DNA of 64,000 bases. Origin: Rubrobacter indicoceani (GTDB lineage: Bacteria; Actinomycetota; Rubrobacteria; Rubrobacterales; Rubrobacteraceae). Position 1 is the first letter of the stretch. The number at the start of each line of letters is the position of its first letter. Of the stretch, positions 8,891 through 19,548 are shown piece after piece. The stretch is from assembly GCF_003568865.1 (NCBI RefSeq), contig NZ_CP031115.1:2046001-2110000 (forward strand), written 5' to 3'. The translations under genes were made by a program, and so were the position numbers. The notes beneath the pieces were generated by a model. That model did no database searches. It saw only the letters and a program-made list of their open reading frames with translations, and was not told the DNA's origin.

Positions 8891-8928
8891 CGCCGAAAGA
8901 GACCGCTTACAGGCGGTCTCTTTCGGCG
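8891..8928 (-). terminator. 16-bp perfect hairpin between pstS and pstC
   Basis: CGCCGAAAGAGACCGC (8891-8906) and its exact complement (8913-8928) flank a 6-nt loop TTACAG. It begins 13 bp after the pstS stop. Only a short T tract (TTTGCG) follows on the minus strand, so it may act as a leaky terminator or as a 3' stabiliser that raises pstS mRNA over pstCAB, as known for other binding-protein genes. Confidence 0.75.
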
Positions 8929-8941
8929 GGAAGGTGTTCTT

Positions 8942-10075
8942 TTACTGGCCGCTGTAGCAAGCCTCGCCACCGGCCTCCATGCTCTGGATGAACTCCTCGG
9001 CGGAGGCTACGAGATCGTCCGAGATCGGCACGTAGTTCTGTTCCGGCGCAAGCTCCTGGGCATCATGGGTTACATACCACGCGGCCTCGGCGACGGCCTG
9101 ACACTGAGCGAGATCGTCCATCTCCTGCCTCACGAGCATCCAGGTGAGGCCGGTGATCGGGTACGAACCCTCCGCAAGCGGGTTGGCCGAGGAGACCGTG
9201 TAGCGCAGGTCTTCCGGGATGTCATCGGCGGCGGACTCAAGCGCGGCCCGAGCCGTCTCGACGCTCGGCTCGACGAAGTTGCCCTCTTCCCCAACGCTGC
9301 CGTAGCTTATGTCGTTCGCAACGGCGTACTCGAGGCCGTTGTAGCCGATGGAGTTGCTGGTCTGCTGGACCTGTCCGGCCACGCCCTCGTTGCCGTCGCC
9401 CCCGACGCCCACGGGCCAGCTTATCTCGCCGCCCGCGCCGGGTCCGCTCTCCCAGTCCGGGCTTACGGCGGCCAGGTAGTTTGTCCAGATGTTCGTGGTG
9501 CCGGAACCGTCCGAGCGGTGTACCACCGTTATCTCGGCGTCCGGGAGGTCGGCGTCGGGGTTGATCTCCGCGATGGCCGGGTCGCTCCAGTTAGTCACGT
9601 TGCCGAGAAAGATGTCCGCGAGAAGCTCGCCGGTGAAGTTGAGGTTCTCCACGCCCTCGACGTTGAAGGTCGGCACCACGGCCCCGCCAACGGTGGCGAT
9701 GTGCAGCGGGTTGCCCCCGGCATCCTCTATCTCCTCGTCGTCCATGGGCTCGTCCGAGGCACCGAACGCAACGTTCCTCTGGATGAACTGCTCGCGCCCG
9801 CCGCTCGAACCGATGGACTGGTAGTTGACCTGAATACCCTCGTCCTGAGCGAACTGCTGGAACATGGCACTGTAGATCGGGGCCGGGAACGAAGCACCCG
9901 CGCCGTCTATGTTCTGCGCGGGTTCGGAACTGCCGCCGGATTCGCCGCCACCGGATTCCCCGCCGCCAGAACTACCGCCACCAGAATCGCTCGCCTCCGC
10001 ACAGCCCGCAGCGACAACCGCCGCCGCAAGGGCAACCCCGACCCCGAGCTTCTTCCAACGCATCAACTCAGTCAA
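8942..10075 (-). CDS. pstS: Phosphate-binding lipoprotein PstS
   Basis: The high-affinity phosphate receptor that delivers phosphate to PstCA. A lipoprotein signal peptide ends in VVAAGC, so Cys25 is predicted to be lipidated. A flexible linker of GGG/ES repeats covers roughly residues 31-52. The phosphate-site motifs follow: GAGASFP, SIGSSGGREQF, GASDEP and HRSDGSGTTNIW. The protein is 377 residues long. I set the start at the TTG at 10075 because AAGGAG lies 7 nt upstream; the ATG four codons later would be 19 nt from that site, and the open frame up to 10117 has none. It heads the pst operon and is preceded by a Pho-box-like repeat. Confidence 0.93.
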   Translation of the reverse strand: MTELMRWKKLGVGVALAAAVVAAGCAEASDSGGGSSGGGESGGGESGGSSEPAQNIDGAGASFPAPIYSAMFQQFAQDEGIQVNYQSIGSSGGREQFIQRNVAFGASDEPMDDEEIEDAGGNPLHIATVGGAVVPTFNVEGVENLNFTGELLADIFLGNVTNWSDPAIAEINPDADLPDAEITVVHRSDGSGTTNIWTNYLAAVSPDWESGPGAGGEISWPVGVGGDGNEGVAGQVQQTSNSIGYNGLEYAVANDISYGSVGEEGNFVEPSVETARAALESAADDIPEDLRYTVSSANPLAEGSYPITGLTWMLVRQEMDDLAQCQAVAEAAWYVTHDAQELAPEQNYVPISDDLVASAEEFIQSMEAGGEACYSGQ

Positions 10076-10179
10076 CCCGCCACTCCTTTTTGAGATCTCC
10101 CGCAAAAGCTCACGCAACTACGCCTTTTGTTTCCACGCGGGATGATAGGGCACCACCTGTTGCCTTTGGTTGCTGTTAT

Positions 10180-10208
10180 GTAAACTCGAAGCTAAATCTA
10201 CGTTAAAC
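10180..10208 (-). promoter_or_regulatory. Pho-box-like direct repeats upstream of pstS
   Basis: On the minus strand three TTTA cores recur with steps of 11 and 12 bp; on the plus strand TAAA starts at 10181, 10193 and 10204. Response regulators of the PhoP/PhoB type bind tandem 11-bp repeats in front of pst operons. Position and period fit, but the exact consensus in this lineage is unknown. A TATCAT -10 candidate lies at 10142-10147. Confidence 0.45.
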
Positions 10209-10253
10209 GCAGGGCCGTCGGCCTTATATGATCGCCGCCATCGGGAAAAAGAA

Positions 10254-10281
10254 ATCCCTCGCTCGGTGGAGAGCGAGGGAT
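10254..10281 (-). terminator. Rho-independent terminator of the 90-residue protein gene
   Basis: ATCCCTCGCTC (10254-10264) and GAGCGAGGGAT (10271-10281) form a perfect 11-bp stem with a GGTGGA loop. On the minus strand a T-rich tail (TTTCTTTTTCCC) follows directly. It sits about 54 bp after the stop at 10335. Confidence 0.85.
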
Positions 10282-10334
10282 CATGATGCTGCAGGTGTTG
10301 CCTCCGGGCTATTGCCCTGACTGCCGCGCTCTTA

Positions 10335-10607
10335 CTAGGCTGCGACCTTTGCGTCCTTGATGAGAAGGAGCGCGGTGTAGGTGTTGACCGGCTCCAGCTT
10401 CCCGAAGCTGAGCTTGTCGTACCGCTTCTCCCAGCGCGCCCCCGTCGAGTGGCTCACCGAAACGACCTCCTCCTCCGGGCGCGAGGAGATCCAACCCGTA
10501 ACCTGCTCCCCGAGCTCCTCGAAGCTCTCGGCCTCAAACGCAACGGTGTGAAGACCCTCGCCGTCGACCTGCTCTGCAAATACTCCGTCCACTCTGTTGT
10601 TCTTCAT
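10335..10607 (-). CDS. Small conserved-looking protein of unknown function (90 residues)
   Basis: I do not recognise this protein. It is 90 residues, soluble, acidic overall, with no signal peptide, helix pair or metal motif. It looks like a compact alpha/beta domain (strand-rich start DGVFAEQVDGEGLHTVAFEAESFEELGEQ, then VVSVSHSTGARWEKRYDKLSFG). It is a genuine gene: AAAGGA lies 7 nt before the ATG at 10607, and a strong terminator follows it. The upstream gap contains TTGTGG and TATCAG spaced by 18 bp as a possible promoter. It is monocistronic between the pst operon and the nuclease-fold gene. Confidence 0.75.
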   Translation of the reverse strand: MKNNRVDGVFAEQVDGEGLHTVAFEAESFEELGEQVTGWISSRPEEEVVSVSHSTGARWEKRYDKLSFGKLEPVNTYTALLLIKDAKVAA

Positions 10608-10738
10608 CGCTGATCCTTTCGTTTCTGATACGTTGCAGTAACTGCTTGCCACAATGTTTTACCATCACCTCTCCACCCTCAAACAAGCCGATGATAACGT
10701 TTTCACAAACCATCTGAAATAGAGGATGTTTTAGAGGT

Positions 10739-11644
10739 TCAGGGTTTTCGGACGAGTTGGAGTCGGGTGGTTACGGGGTAGTGGTCGCTCGGGAAGACGG
10801 GTGGGTCGCAGTCGCGAACTATGTGGGAGGCGATAGCCGTCCATCTAGCGTCGGGGCCGTCGCGAACGAGTATCCAGTCCATGCGGAGTTCCCGTTTCGC
10901 CTCCCTGCCGAAGCTTTCGCCTTCAAAGCGGTGAAAGGTTTTGGTCGGTGGGTTTCCGCAGAGAAGGTGGGTGTCTTTAAAGCCCGCTTCCGAGAAGATC
11001 CCATGAGCGGGCTTGCCCGGTTCGGCGTTGAAGTCTCCGGTGATGATGGCGGGGGTGTCGCGGTGGGGTTCGAGCTTTTCGGTAATGAGCTTCGAGCCGT
11101 TCTGCCGGGCGGGGATGGATCGGTGGTCGAGGTGGGTGTTTAGAAAGACAAACTCCCGGTTTTCGGGGAGGCGGAAGCGCAGGAGGTTTGCAGAGCGGAT
11201 CTGACGCGTCTCCCAGGAGCCGGAGAATTCGTCGGGCGTCTCGGAGAGCCAGAAGCCGGATGCGTCCAGGAGTTCCATGCGACTCGCGCTCCAGAAAACG
11301 GCGTTGAAGGCGTGTGGTCGTCCGTTTTGGTAGCGTGGCCCGAGGGCCTTTTCGTATTCCGGGAGGTGTTCTTTGTAGGTTTTGAGGTTGCCGCGCTGAA
11401 ACTCCTGAAACCCTATAAGGTCTGGTTTCCAGCAGCGGATCACGTCCACGTTCAGGGCGGCTCGTCTGTTCCAGGCGTTCTTGCCGTCGGGGTGGAGCGC
11501 GCCGCGGATGTTGAACGTCATCACACGGAGTTCTTCTGGTTCGCGCTCGGGGACCGCATCACGCCTCGACTCCCCGGCTATGCCCGTCCGACCGCGCCGC
11601 GCTTCGCGGACGAGTTGCCTGACGTCATCTACAAGTCGCCTCAT
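10739..11644 (-). CDS. Endonuclease/exonuclease/phosphatase family protein
   Basis: A 301-residue member of the EEP superfamily (DNase I, exonuclease III and inositol phosphatase fold), which hydrolyses phosphodiesters using a divalent metal. The motifs are in order: VMTFNIRG at about residue 40, IGFQEFQ with the metal-binding Glu, LNTHLDHRS with the catalytic His-Asp, IITGDFNAEPG, and the C-terminal PSDHYPV with the second catalytic Asp-His. A basic 35-residue N-terminal extension precedes the domain; no signal peptide is seen, so it should be cytoplasmic. The ATG at 11644 has GAGGGG upstream. The substrate (nucleic acid, lipid or sugar phosphate) cannot be told from the sequence. Confidence 0.88.
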   Translation of the reverse strand: MRRLVDDVRQLVREARRGRTGIAGESRRDAVPEREPEELRVMTFNIRGALHPDGKNAWNRRAALNVDVIRCWKPDLIGFQEFQRGNLKTYKEHLPEYEKALGPRYQNGRPHAFNAVFWSASRMELLDASGFWLSETPDEFSGSWETRQIRSANLLRFRLPENREFVFLNTHLDHRSIPARQNGSKLITEKLEPHRDTPAIITGDFNAEPGKPAHGIFSEAGFKDTHLLCGNPPTKTFHRFEGESFGREAKRELRMDWILVRDGPDARWTAIASHIVRDCDPPVFPSDHYPVTTRLQLVRKP

Positions 11645-11685
11645 GTGCCCCTCTCGAAAGATTTCGTGATGAGCGCGACCGGTGT

Positions 11686-12132
11686 CTAGCGGCGGACGAT
11701 CATGACCGGACAGTGCGCGTGGCGCACGACCGAATCCGAGACGCTCCCCATGAAAGCCCGTTTCAGGCCGCCGAGGCCGCGACTGCCCATTACGATCAGC
11801 CCGACGCCAAGCTCTTCGCTTAGCTTCACTATCTCCTGCGCCCGGTCGCCCTGCTTGATGTAGGTCGCGGCGATGCGCCCCCCGAGCTCCTCGATCTGCT
11901 TTACCTGCTTTGCAAGGATGGCCTGGGCTTCGCGCCTGACGGCCTCGTAAGCCTCCTCGTAGGTTACCTGCGTCTCAAGGTAATAAGCCGGGTCCGGCTG
12001 CCCGCCGCCGACCGTGATCACATGCAACTCCGAGTTCGTGCTCTGCGCCAGATCCACCGCCGTCTCGTTCGCCAGCCGCGCATCCTCCGAGCCATCCGTC
12101 GCCAGCAGGACCTTCGTCGGAAATATGCTCAT
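11686..12132 (-). CDS. Universal stress protein, UspA family
   Basis: A 148-residue UspA-fold protein. The N-terminal KVLLATDGSEDARLA strand-loop and the C-terminal GLIVMGSRGLGGLKRAFMGSVSDSVVRHAHCPVMIVRR include the G-2x-G-9x-G-S/T ATP-binding motif, so it likely binds ATP or a related nucleotide. The family supports survival under starvation and other stresses. It starts with ATG at 12132 after GGAGG. A well-formed promoter with a palindrome in its spacer lies about 40 bp upstream. It is transcribed on its own. Confidence 0.93.
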   Translation of the reverse strand: MSIFPTKVLLATDGSEDARLANETAVDLAQSTNSELHVITVGGGQPDPAYYLETQVTYEEAYEAVRREAQAILAKQVKQIEELGGRIAATYIKQGDRAQEIVKLSEELGVGLIVMGSRGLGGLKRAFMGSVSDSVVRHAHCPVMIVRR

Positions 12133-12167
12133 CGCCCGTTCCTCCTCTCGCTACCTTCCCCATCTAA

Positions 12168-12196
12168 ATGATACTTTCGTATCTACAGAATTGCAA
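12168..12196 (-). promoter_or_regulatory. Promoter of the uspA-like gene with a palindromic spacer
   Basis: On the minus strand TTGCAA (12191-12196) and TATCAT (12168-12173) are separated by 17 bp. Within this stretch GATAC-TTTC-GTATC (12170-12183) is a perfect 5-bp inverted repeat that overlaps the -10 box, so it could be an operator. Confidence 0.55.
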
Positions 12197-12242
12197 AGGC
12201 GTGAGGGAGAAATTTCCGTCCGTTCTCTACTCTATCGGCGCA

Positions 12243-13763
<1,521 letters not shown>

Positions 13764-13767
13764 TCCC

Positions 13768-14928
13768 CTAACTCCCCATCCCGACGCGCTGGCTGTTCTG
13801 CTCCAGCTTGCCCTCGGTCGCGAGCGACGGCGCGAACATGACCTCGGCCTTCTGGAACTCCTTGATGTTCTGGTAGCCCGTCGTCGCCATGCTGGTGCGT
13901 AGCGCGCCCATCAGGTTCAGGGTTCCGTCGTTCTCGCGCGCCGGGCCGGTGAGGATCTCCTCCATCGTCCCGACTATCCGGGTCTTGATGCGGGTTCCGC
14001 GCGGGAGCGTCGGGTGGAAGGTCGCCATGCCCCAGCTGTAGCCGCGTCCCGGAGCCTCTTCGGCTTTGGCGAGCGCGCTCCCGAGCATGATCGCATCCGC
14101 CCCGCACGTAAACGCCTTCGATATCTCGCCGCCCGTCCGCATCCCGCCGTCCGCGATGACGTTGACGTACTCTCCGGTTTCAAGGTAGTGGCGCATCCTT
14201 GCGGCGGCGGCGTCCGCGATAGCCGTCGCCTGCGGCACCCCCACACCTATCACGCCACGCGTCGTGCAGATGCGGCCCGGCCCGACCCCGACAAGAACGC
14301 CAACCGCTCCGGTACGCATCAGGTGCAGCGCGGTCGAGTAGCTCGCGCACCCGCCGACAACAACGGGGACGTTCAGGGACGGGATGAACTCCATCAGGTT
14401 GAGCGGCTCGACCTGCTGGCTTACATGCTCCGCCGAGACGACCGTTCCCTGAATAACGAGCACGTCGAGGCCGGCTTCAAGGGCGGCGCGGTGGAACTTC
14501 TCGACGCGCTGCGGCGTCAACGAAGCGGCGGCGATAACGCCTTTGTCCTTGATCTCCTGCACGCGTTTGAAGACCAGTTCTTCCTTTATCGGTTCGGCGT
14601 AGAGCTCCTGCATCACGCGCGTGGCTTTCTCCCCCGGCAGGCTCGCTATCTCCTCGAAGACCGAGGAGGGGTCTTCGTAGCGGGTCTGTATCCCTTCGAG
14701 GTTCAGGACGCCAAGGCCGCCGAGTTCGCCTATAAGCCCGGCGGTCGTCGGGTCCATCGCGGAGTCGAGCGCGCTCCCGAGCAGCGGCAGGTCGAGATGG
14801 AGATCACCGAGGTTCCACGAGATATCTACGTCTTCGGGATCCCGCGTCCGGCGGCTTGGAACGATGGCTATCTCGTCCAGCCCGTAGGCTCTGCGGGCGG
14901 TCTTGCCCCGGCCGATCTCGATGTCCAT
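13768..14928 (-). CDS. guaB3: GuaB3 family IMP dehydrogenase-related protein
   Basis: A 386-residue TIM-barrel protein of the actinobacterial GuaB3 group. It lacks the CBS pair found in ordinary IMP dehydrogenases. The active-site loop [11 protein letters not shown] holds Cys221, and the IMP-binding [13 protein letters not shown] motif follows, so catalysis is possible; some family members act on other purine nucleotides, so the reaction is not certain. The ATG at 14928 follows AAGGAG. It sits directly upstream of guaA, which supports a role in making XMP or GMP. A distinct promoter and a leader hairpin lie upstream. Confidence 0.92.
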   Translation of the reverse strand: MDIEIGRGKTARRAYGLDEIAIVPSRRTRDPEDVDISWNLGDLHLDLPLLGSALDSAMDPTTAGLIGELGGLGVLNLEGIQTRYEDPSSVFEEIASLPGEKATRVMQELYAEPIKEELVFKRVQEIKDKGVIAAASLTPQRVEKFHRAALEAGLDVLVIQGTVVSAEHVSQQVEPLNLMEFIPSLNVPVVVGGCASYSTALHLMRTGAVGVLVGVGPGRICTTRGVIGVGVPQATAIADAAAARMRHYLETGEYVNVIADGGMRTGGEISKAFTCGADAIMLGSALAKAEEAPGRGYSWGMATFHPTLPRGTRIKTRIVGTMEEILTGPARENDGTLNLMGALRTSMATTGYQNIKEFQKAEVMFAPSLATEGKLEQNSQRVGMGS

Positions 14929-14986
14929 ACAGAAAACGCTCCTTCTAGGATAGGCGACTTTTTATCGGTGAGTCGGGTATGACAAA

Positions 14987-15013
14987 GCCCACGAAGAGCG
15001 GCTCTTCGTGGGC
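14987..15013 (-). terminator. Perfect 13-bp inverted repeat in the guaB3 leader
   Basis: GCCCACGAAGAGC (14987-14999), one central G, and its exact complement (15001-15013). TTTGTC follows on the minus strand. It lies after the 26-residue protein gene but also downstream of the guaB3 promoter, so it can end the first transcript or attenuate the second. Confidence 0.6.
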
Positions 15014-15061
15014 CGGGCGTGAAATCGCGTCTTGTAAGCCTCGTCGCTGCAACTCGCGACT

Positions 15062-15091
15062 ATGCTACACCCCGGTTGCTTGCGGGGTCAA
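15062..15091 (-). promoter_or_regulatory. Promoter for guaB3-guaA
   Basis: On the minus strand TTGACC (15086-15091) and TAGCAT (15062-15067) are separated by 18 bp. Transcription would start near 15055, giving a leader of about 125 nt that includes the hairpin at 14987-15013. Confidence 0.6.
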
Positions 15092-15099
15092 GCTGATCT

Positions 15100-15180
15100 T
15101 TACTGAAAGAGCGGCAGCGCAAGGATCATGAAGAGGACCAGCACCATCGCAGCTATAAAGACTACGAAACCTTTTCCCAT
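15100..15180 (-). CDS. Very small single-helix membrane protein (26 residues)
   Basis: The open frame starts with ATG at 15180 and encodes 26 residues: a short basic N-terminus (MGKG), then about 20 almost entirely hydrophobic residues ending LPLFQ. This is one transmembrane helix with the N-terminus predicted inside. GGAG lies 7 nt before the start, a TATACA -10 candidate lies just upstream, and hairpins flank the gene on both sides. I do not recognise a family. Because the frame is short, coding status rests on the ribosome binding site, the clean hydrophobicity and a similar neighbour. Confidence 0.6.
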   Translation of the reverse strand: MGKGFVVFIAAMVLVLFMILALPLFQ

Positions 15181-15213
15181 TCCTTTTCTCCACTCTGTAT
15201 AAAGAAACGTCGA

Positions 15214-15241
15214 AGCGGCGACCCCGTCCCGGGCCGCCGCT
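15214..15241 (-). terminator. Hairpin between the two small membrane protein genes
   Basis: AGCGGCG (15214-15220) pairs with CGCCGCT (15235-15241), with further C/G pairing inside the loop. A weak T-rich tail (TTTCTTT) comes about 7 nt later on the minus strand. It lies 38 bp after the stop of the 28-residue gene. Confidence 0.5.
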
Positions 15242-15278
15242 ATTCTACACCCTGTGGAACCGTTCAACCCGGGCGGGT

Positions 15279-15365
15279 CTAGAGAACACCCAGCAGGCTG
15301 AGCACGACTATGACCAGAATGATCAAGACCAGAATCGAGATTATTCCGCCTATTCCTCCGCGCAT
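15279..15365 (-). CDS. Very small single-helix membrane protein (28 residues)
   Basis: A 28-residue frame beginning MRGGIGG and continuing with about 20 isoleucine, leucine and valine residues: one transmembrane helix. GGGAGG lies 5 nt before the ATG at 15365, an excellent ribosome binding site. It resembles small one-helix stress-related membrane proteins in style only; no family can be claimed. It lies between groEL and the 26-residue gene, each separated by a hairpin, so the two small genes look like separate units rather than fragments of one gene. Confidence 0.62.
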   Translation of the reverse strand: MRGGIGGIISILVLIILVIVVLSLLGVL

Positions 15366-15468
15366 TTCTTCCTCCCTGTGCTTACGTTTTCACGTCTTTG
15401 TCTATGTTCCCGTTCATCTTATCGTAAAAACCATTACACGGGGATTCGTATGCACCTGGTTGCGAAAA

Positions 15469-15507
15469 GGACGCCCCCTCCGAGCCGAAGCTCATGAGGG
15501 GGCGTCC
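15469..15507 (-). terminator. groEL terminator
   Basis: GGACGCCCCCT (15469-15479) pairs perfectly with AGGGGGCGTCC (15497-15507), and an inner GAGC/GCTC pair extends the stem. TTTTCG follows on the minus strand. It is 33 bp after the groEL stop. Confidence 0.85.
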
Positions 15508-15540
15508 CGGGTACTGCGGAAGTCTCTGTCTGGAGACTCC

Positions 15541-17275
<1,735 letters not shown>

Positions 17276-17322
17276 CCACCCCCCGCACCCCTTCAAATCC
17301 CTTAACAGAGAGCGACGGCCCG

Positions 17323-17586
17323 ATGGAACCCCAAGGTGTCTTCAGAACGGAACGCATCCCTTCCCTGAGCCGAATCCCGAAGGAAGTCGGGCGCGAAAGG
17401 CGAAGCTGCGAGCTTTGTGGCGTAACGGGTGAGCACATCTACTATCTCGTGCCGAGAAAGGTTGCCTTTCTATACTTCAAGCACCACTCGAAGAACCTGC
17501 ACGCCACCTGCCTGTCGTGCGGGGGCAGCACGGTTGTGACCGGTCCCGAACGCGACCACATCCTCTCGGGGTCCCGGTCCGAATAA
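17323..17586 (+). CDS. Small zinc-ribbon protein
   Basis: An 87-residue protein whose recognisable feature is one four-cysteine zinc ribbon: CxxC at 29/32 (CELCG) and CxxC at 63/66 (CLSCGG), with aromatic and histidine-rich residues between. Such modules bind zinc and often DNA, RNA or protein. The remaining N-terminal 25 residues are basic and may be an over-extended start; no good Shine-Dalgarno precedes the ATG at 17323. It is oriented away from groEL and converges with the peptidase gene, ending 4 bp before it. No function can be assigned. Confidence 0.62.
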   Translation: MEPQGVFRTERIPSLSRIPKEVGRERRSCELCGVTGEHIYYLVPRKVAFLYFKHHSKNLHATCLSCGGSTVVTGPERDHILSGSRSE

Positions 17587-17590
17587 ACCT

Positions 17591-19510
17591 TTACGACACC
17601 GGTTTCGGGTCCGACGTGTACTGGGCATCCACCGCCGATTCCGGCTCTGGAGTTTCGCCTCCCGGGCTCTGCACTTTCTCCCCGCCGGTTTCGGACTCGT
17701 CGGCCCCGGCGGGGGCAGCCGTTCCGGCGGGGGCCGTATTCTCCGGCTCCACGTCGGGGGAGGTGTCCCCGGCGGGGTCGCCTGCGGCACAACCGGTCTC
17801 CCGGGCTCCGTTCGGTCTGTCTTTCTCGGTCGGGCGCGTCTCGCAGGGGTTCCGCGACGGCCCTGAGGGCTCTGCCGGGGGCTGAGCATCGGGGGCTTCG
17901 CCGCGTTCCAGCGCCCGGTCGAGCCAGCGGTTTATACGGTCGTTGAACTCCCGGCCGTTTTTCTTGAGCTCGAGGAGGCGCTGGACTTTCTCCTCCCGGG
18001 ACAGCTGCCAGAAGCCTCTGAGGGGCCTGTCGGCCCTGGCGGGGGGTTCGTTCCGGGCGTCGGGCGTGATCGCCGGAGACTCTCCAGCGGCCTCACCGGC
18101 CTGTGCCGAGCCGCCGACGGCTGCCCCAGCCGTACCGTCGCCCGGCGGGGCCGTTTCGGGCGGGGCCGTCGCAGCTTCGCCGGGGACCGCCCCATCCGGC
18201 GCGGCCTTCCCTGCGGCTTTGTTCGGGAGCCCGGCGTTCGTCTCGGAGCCGGATACGGCTTCCGGGTTCTCTCCGGCATCCGCCCGGCCGTCCCTGTGGT
18301 TGGTCCTCTCGGCCTCTTCTTTTTTATCGGTGGTCCGGGCGTCCGGTCCGTTCTGCGAAATGACCGGGGACGGGGACGGGTCTGACGTTCCGGTGTCCAT
18401 ATCGGGGGTTACGCCGGGGTTGACGGGGGTTGGCCAGGAACCGCCGCCGGACGGGGACGGGCCTGCGGGCTGCGGGGACTCGCAGTACGGGATGTCCGAA
18501 CCGCCCTTTATGGAGCCGCCGTTGGCCTTGACCCATCCCAGAAGCGGGTACGGGTTCATCGCCCCGGAGGCCACCTCGGAGCGCGAGCCGCCCGCGTCGT
18601 ACCAGCCGAGGTGCAGGTGCGACGGAAAGTTCCCCGACGTGCCCTCCGGCCCCTCACCCGTATCCCCCACGTAGCCGACGACCTCCCCGACCTCGACGGT
18701 GTCACCGGGTCTGAAGTTCGCGGGACGGCTCATGTGGGCGTAGTAGAAAAGGTCGCCCTCCCTGACCGGGCCGATGGAGTAGTCGGCCCGGAGCATGACC
18801 GTGTAGCCGCCGAGGGTGTTCCAGCCGTTCGAGTTTGCCCCGGCTACCGGTACAACGGTCGCATCGGTCATGGCGAGAAGCGGCGTGCCGTCCTCGGCCA
18901 TGAGGTCGGTCCCCTCGTGACCGCCCTGCGGCCTTGCGGCGCCCCAGGTGTCGTCGTAGGTATCGAAGTACTCGCGGGTCATGGGAAAGACTATCTTCGC
19001 CCCCGGCGGGGCCGCGCTTACGTTCTTGCAGACCTTGTTCTTTGGCGGACCAGTCGAACGCGAGGCGACCGACCGGGCTTCAACAGACCGGGCTTCGGGG
19101 GCCGCCGGACGGTAGAAGACCGGGGCTTCCTCCCTGAAGTCCACCCTTTCGTAAATGCCGGAGACGGCGGTGTGATCCTTATCGTGGTCGCGTTCCTCCG
19201 ACCCGGCGGCCCGTTCCGGGCCGTTGCTTTCCCCGCGTTCTTCGCGGGTTTCAGAGGTATCGGGTATCGCGGCTGTTTCGGCGGTCGGGTTCTCGGGGGG
19301 GGTCTCCTCGGTCGGACTCTCCCCGGCGGGCTGCGGGGTCCGGCCTTCGAGAAGCGTTGTTCCGGGGATTACGGCGGAGGCGACCATCGGCCCGAGCTTC
19401 AGTATAAGCGCGAGCATTATGAGCGTAACGAGCAGATACGCCAGCCTCGTCCAGCCGAATCGAACCAAAATCCCCTCCAGAGTATAAAGCCCAGCTCGGC
19501 TAACTCTCAC
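17591..19510 (-). CDS. Membrane-anchored M23 (LytM-type) peptidase-domain protein with long disordered tail
   Basis: A 639-residue cell-wall protein. One transmembrane helix at about 22-48 anchors it with the C-terminus outside. The M23 domain (about 165-320) keeps the zinc motifs HxxxD (His198, Asp202) and HxH (His298, His300), and has YYAHM at 256-260, so an active peptidoglycan endopeptidase is possible. Residues 340-639 are low-complexity Pro/Gly/Ala/Glu with a single charged helical island (LSREEKVQRLLELKKNGREF). The linker at 55-130 is also disordered. The start is GTG at 19510 without a clear ribosome binding site. The family cuts stem peptides or activates amidases during growth and division. 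A tail this long after the domain is unusual. Confidence 0.88.
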   Translation of the reverse strand: MRVSRAGLYTLEGILVRFGWTRLAYLLVTLIMLALILKLGPMVASAVIPGTTLLEGRTPQPAGESPTEETPPENPTAETAAIPDTSETREERGESNGPERAAGSEERDHDKDHTAVSGIYERVDFREEAPVFYRPAAPEARSVEARSVASRSTGPPKNKVCKNVSAAPPGAKIVFPMTREYFDTYDDTWGAARPQGGHEGTDLMAEDGTPLLAMTDATVVPVAGANSNGWNTLGGYTVMLRADYSIGPVREGDLFYYAHMSRPANFRPGDTVEVGEVVGYVGDTGEGPEGTSGNFPSHLHLGWYDAGGSRSEVASGAMNPYPLLGWVKANGGSIKGGSDIPYCESPQPAGPSPSGGGSWPTPVNPGVTPDMDTGTSDPSPSPVISQNGPDARTTDKKEEAERTNHRDGRADAGENPEAVSGSETNAGLPNKAAGKAAPDGAVPGEAATAPPETAPPGDGTAGAAVGGSAQAGEAAGESPAITPDARNEPPARADRPLRGFWQLSREEKVQRLLELKKNGREFNDRINRWLDRALERGEAPDAQPPAEPSGPSRNPCETRPTEKDRPNGARETGCAAGDPAGDTSPDVEPENTAPAGTAAPAGADESETGGEKVQSPGGETPEPESAVDAQYTSDPKPVS

Positions 19511-19548
19511 ATACTCGGCGGTGCGGGGTCAAGTCTTTAGCTATCCCT

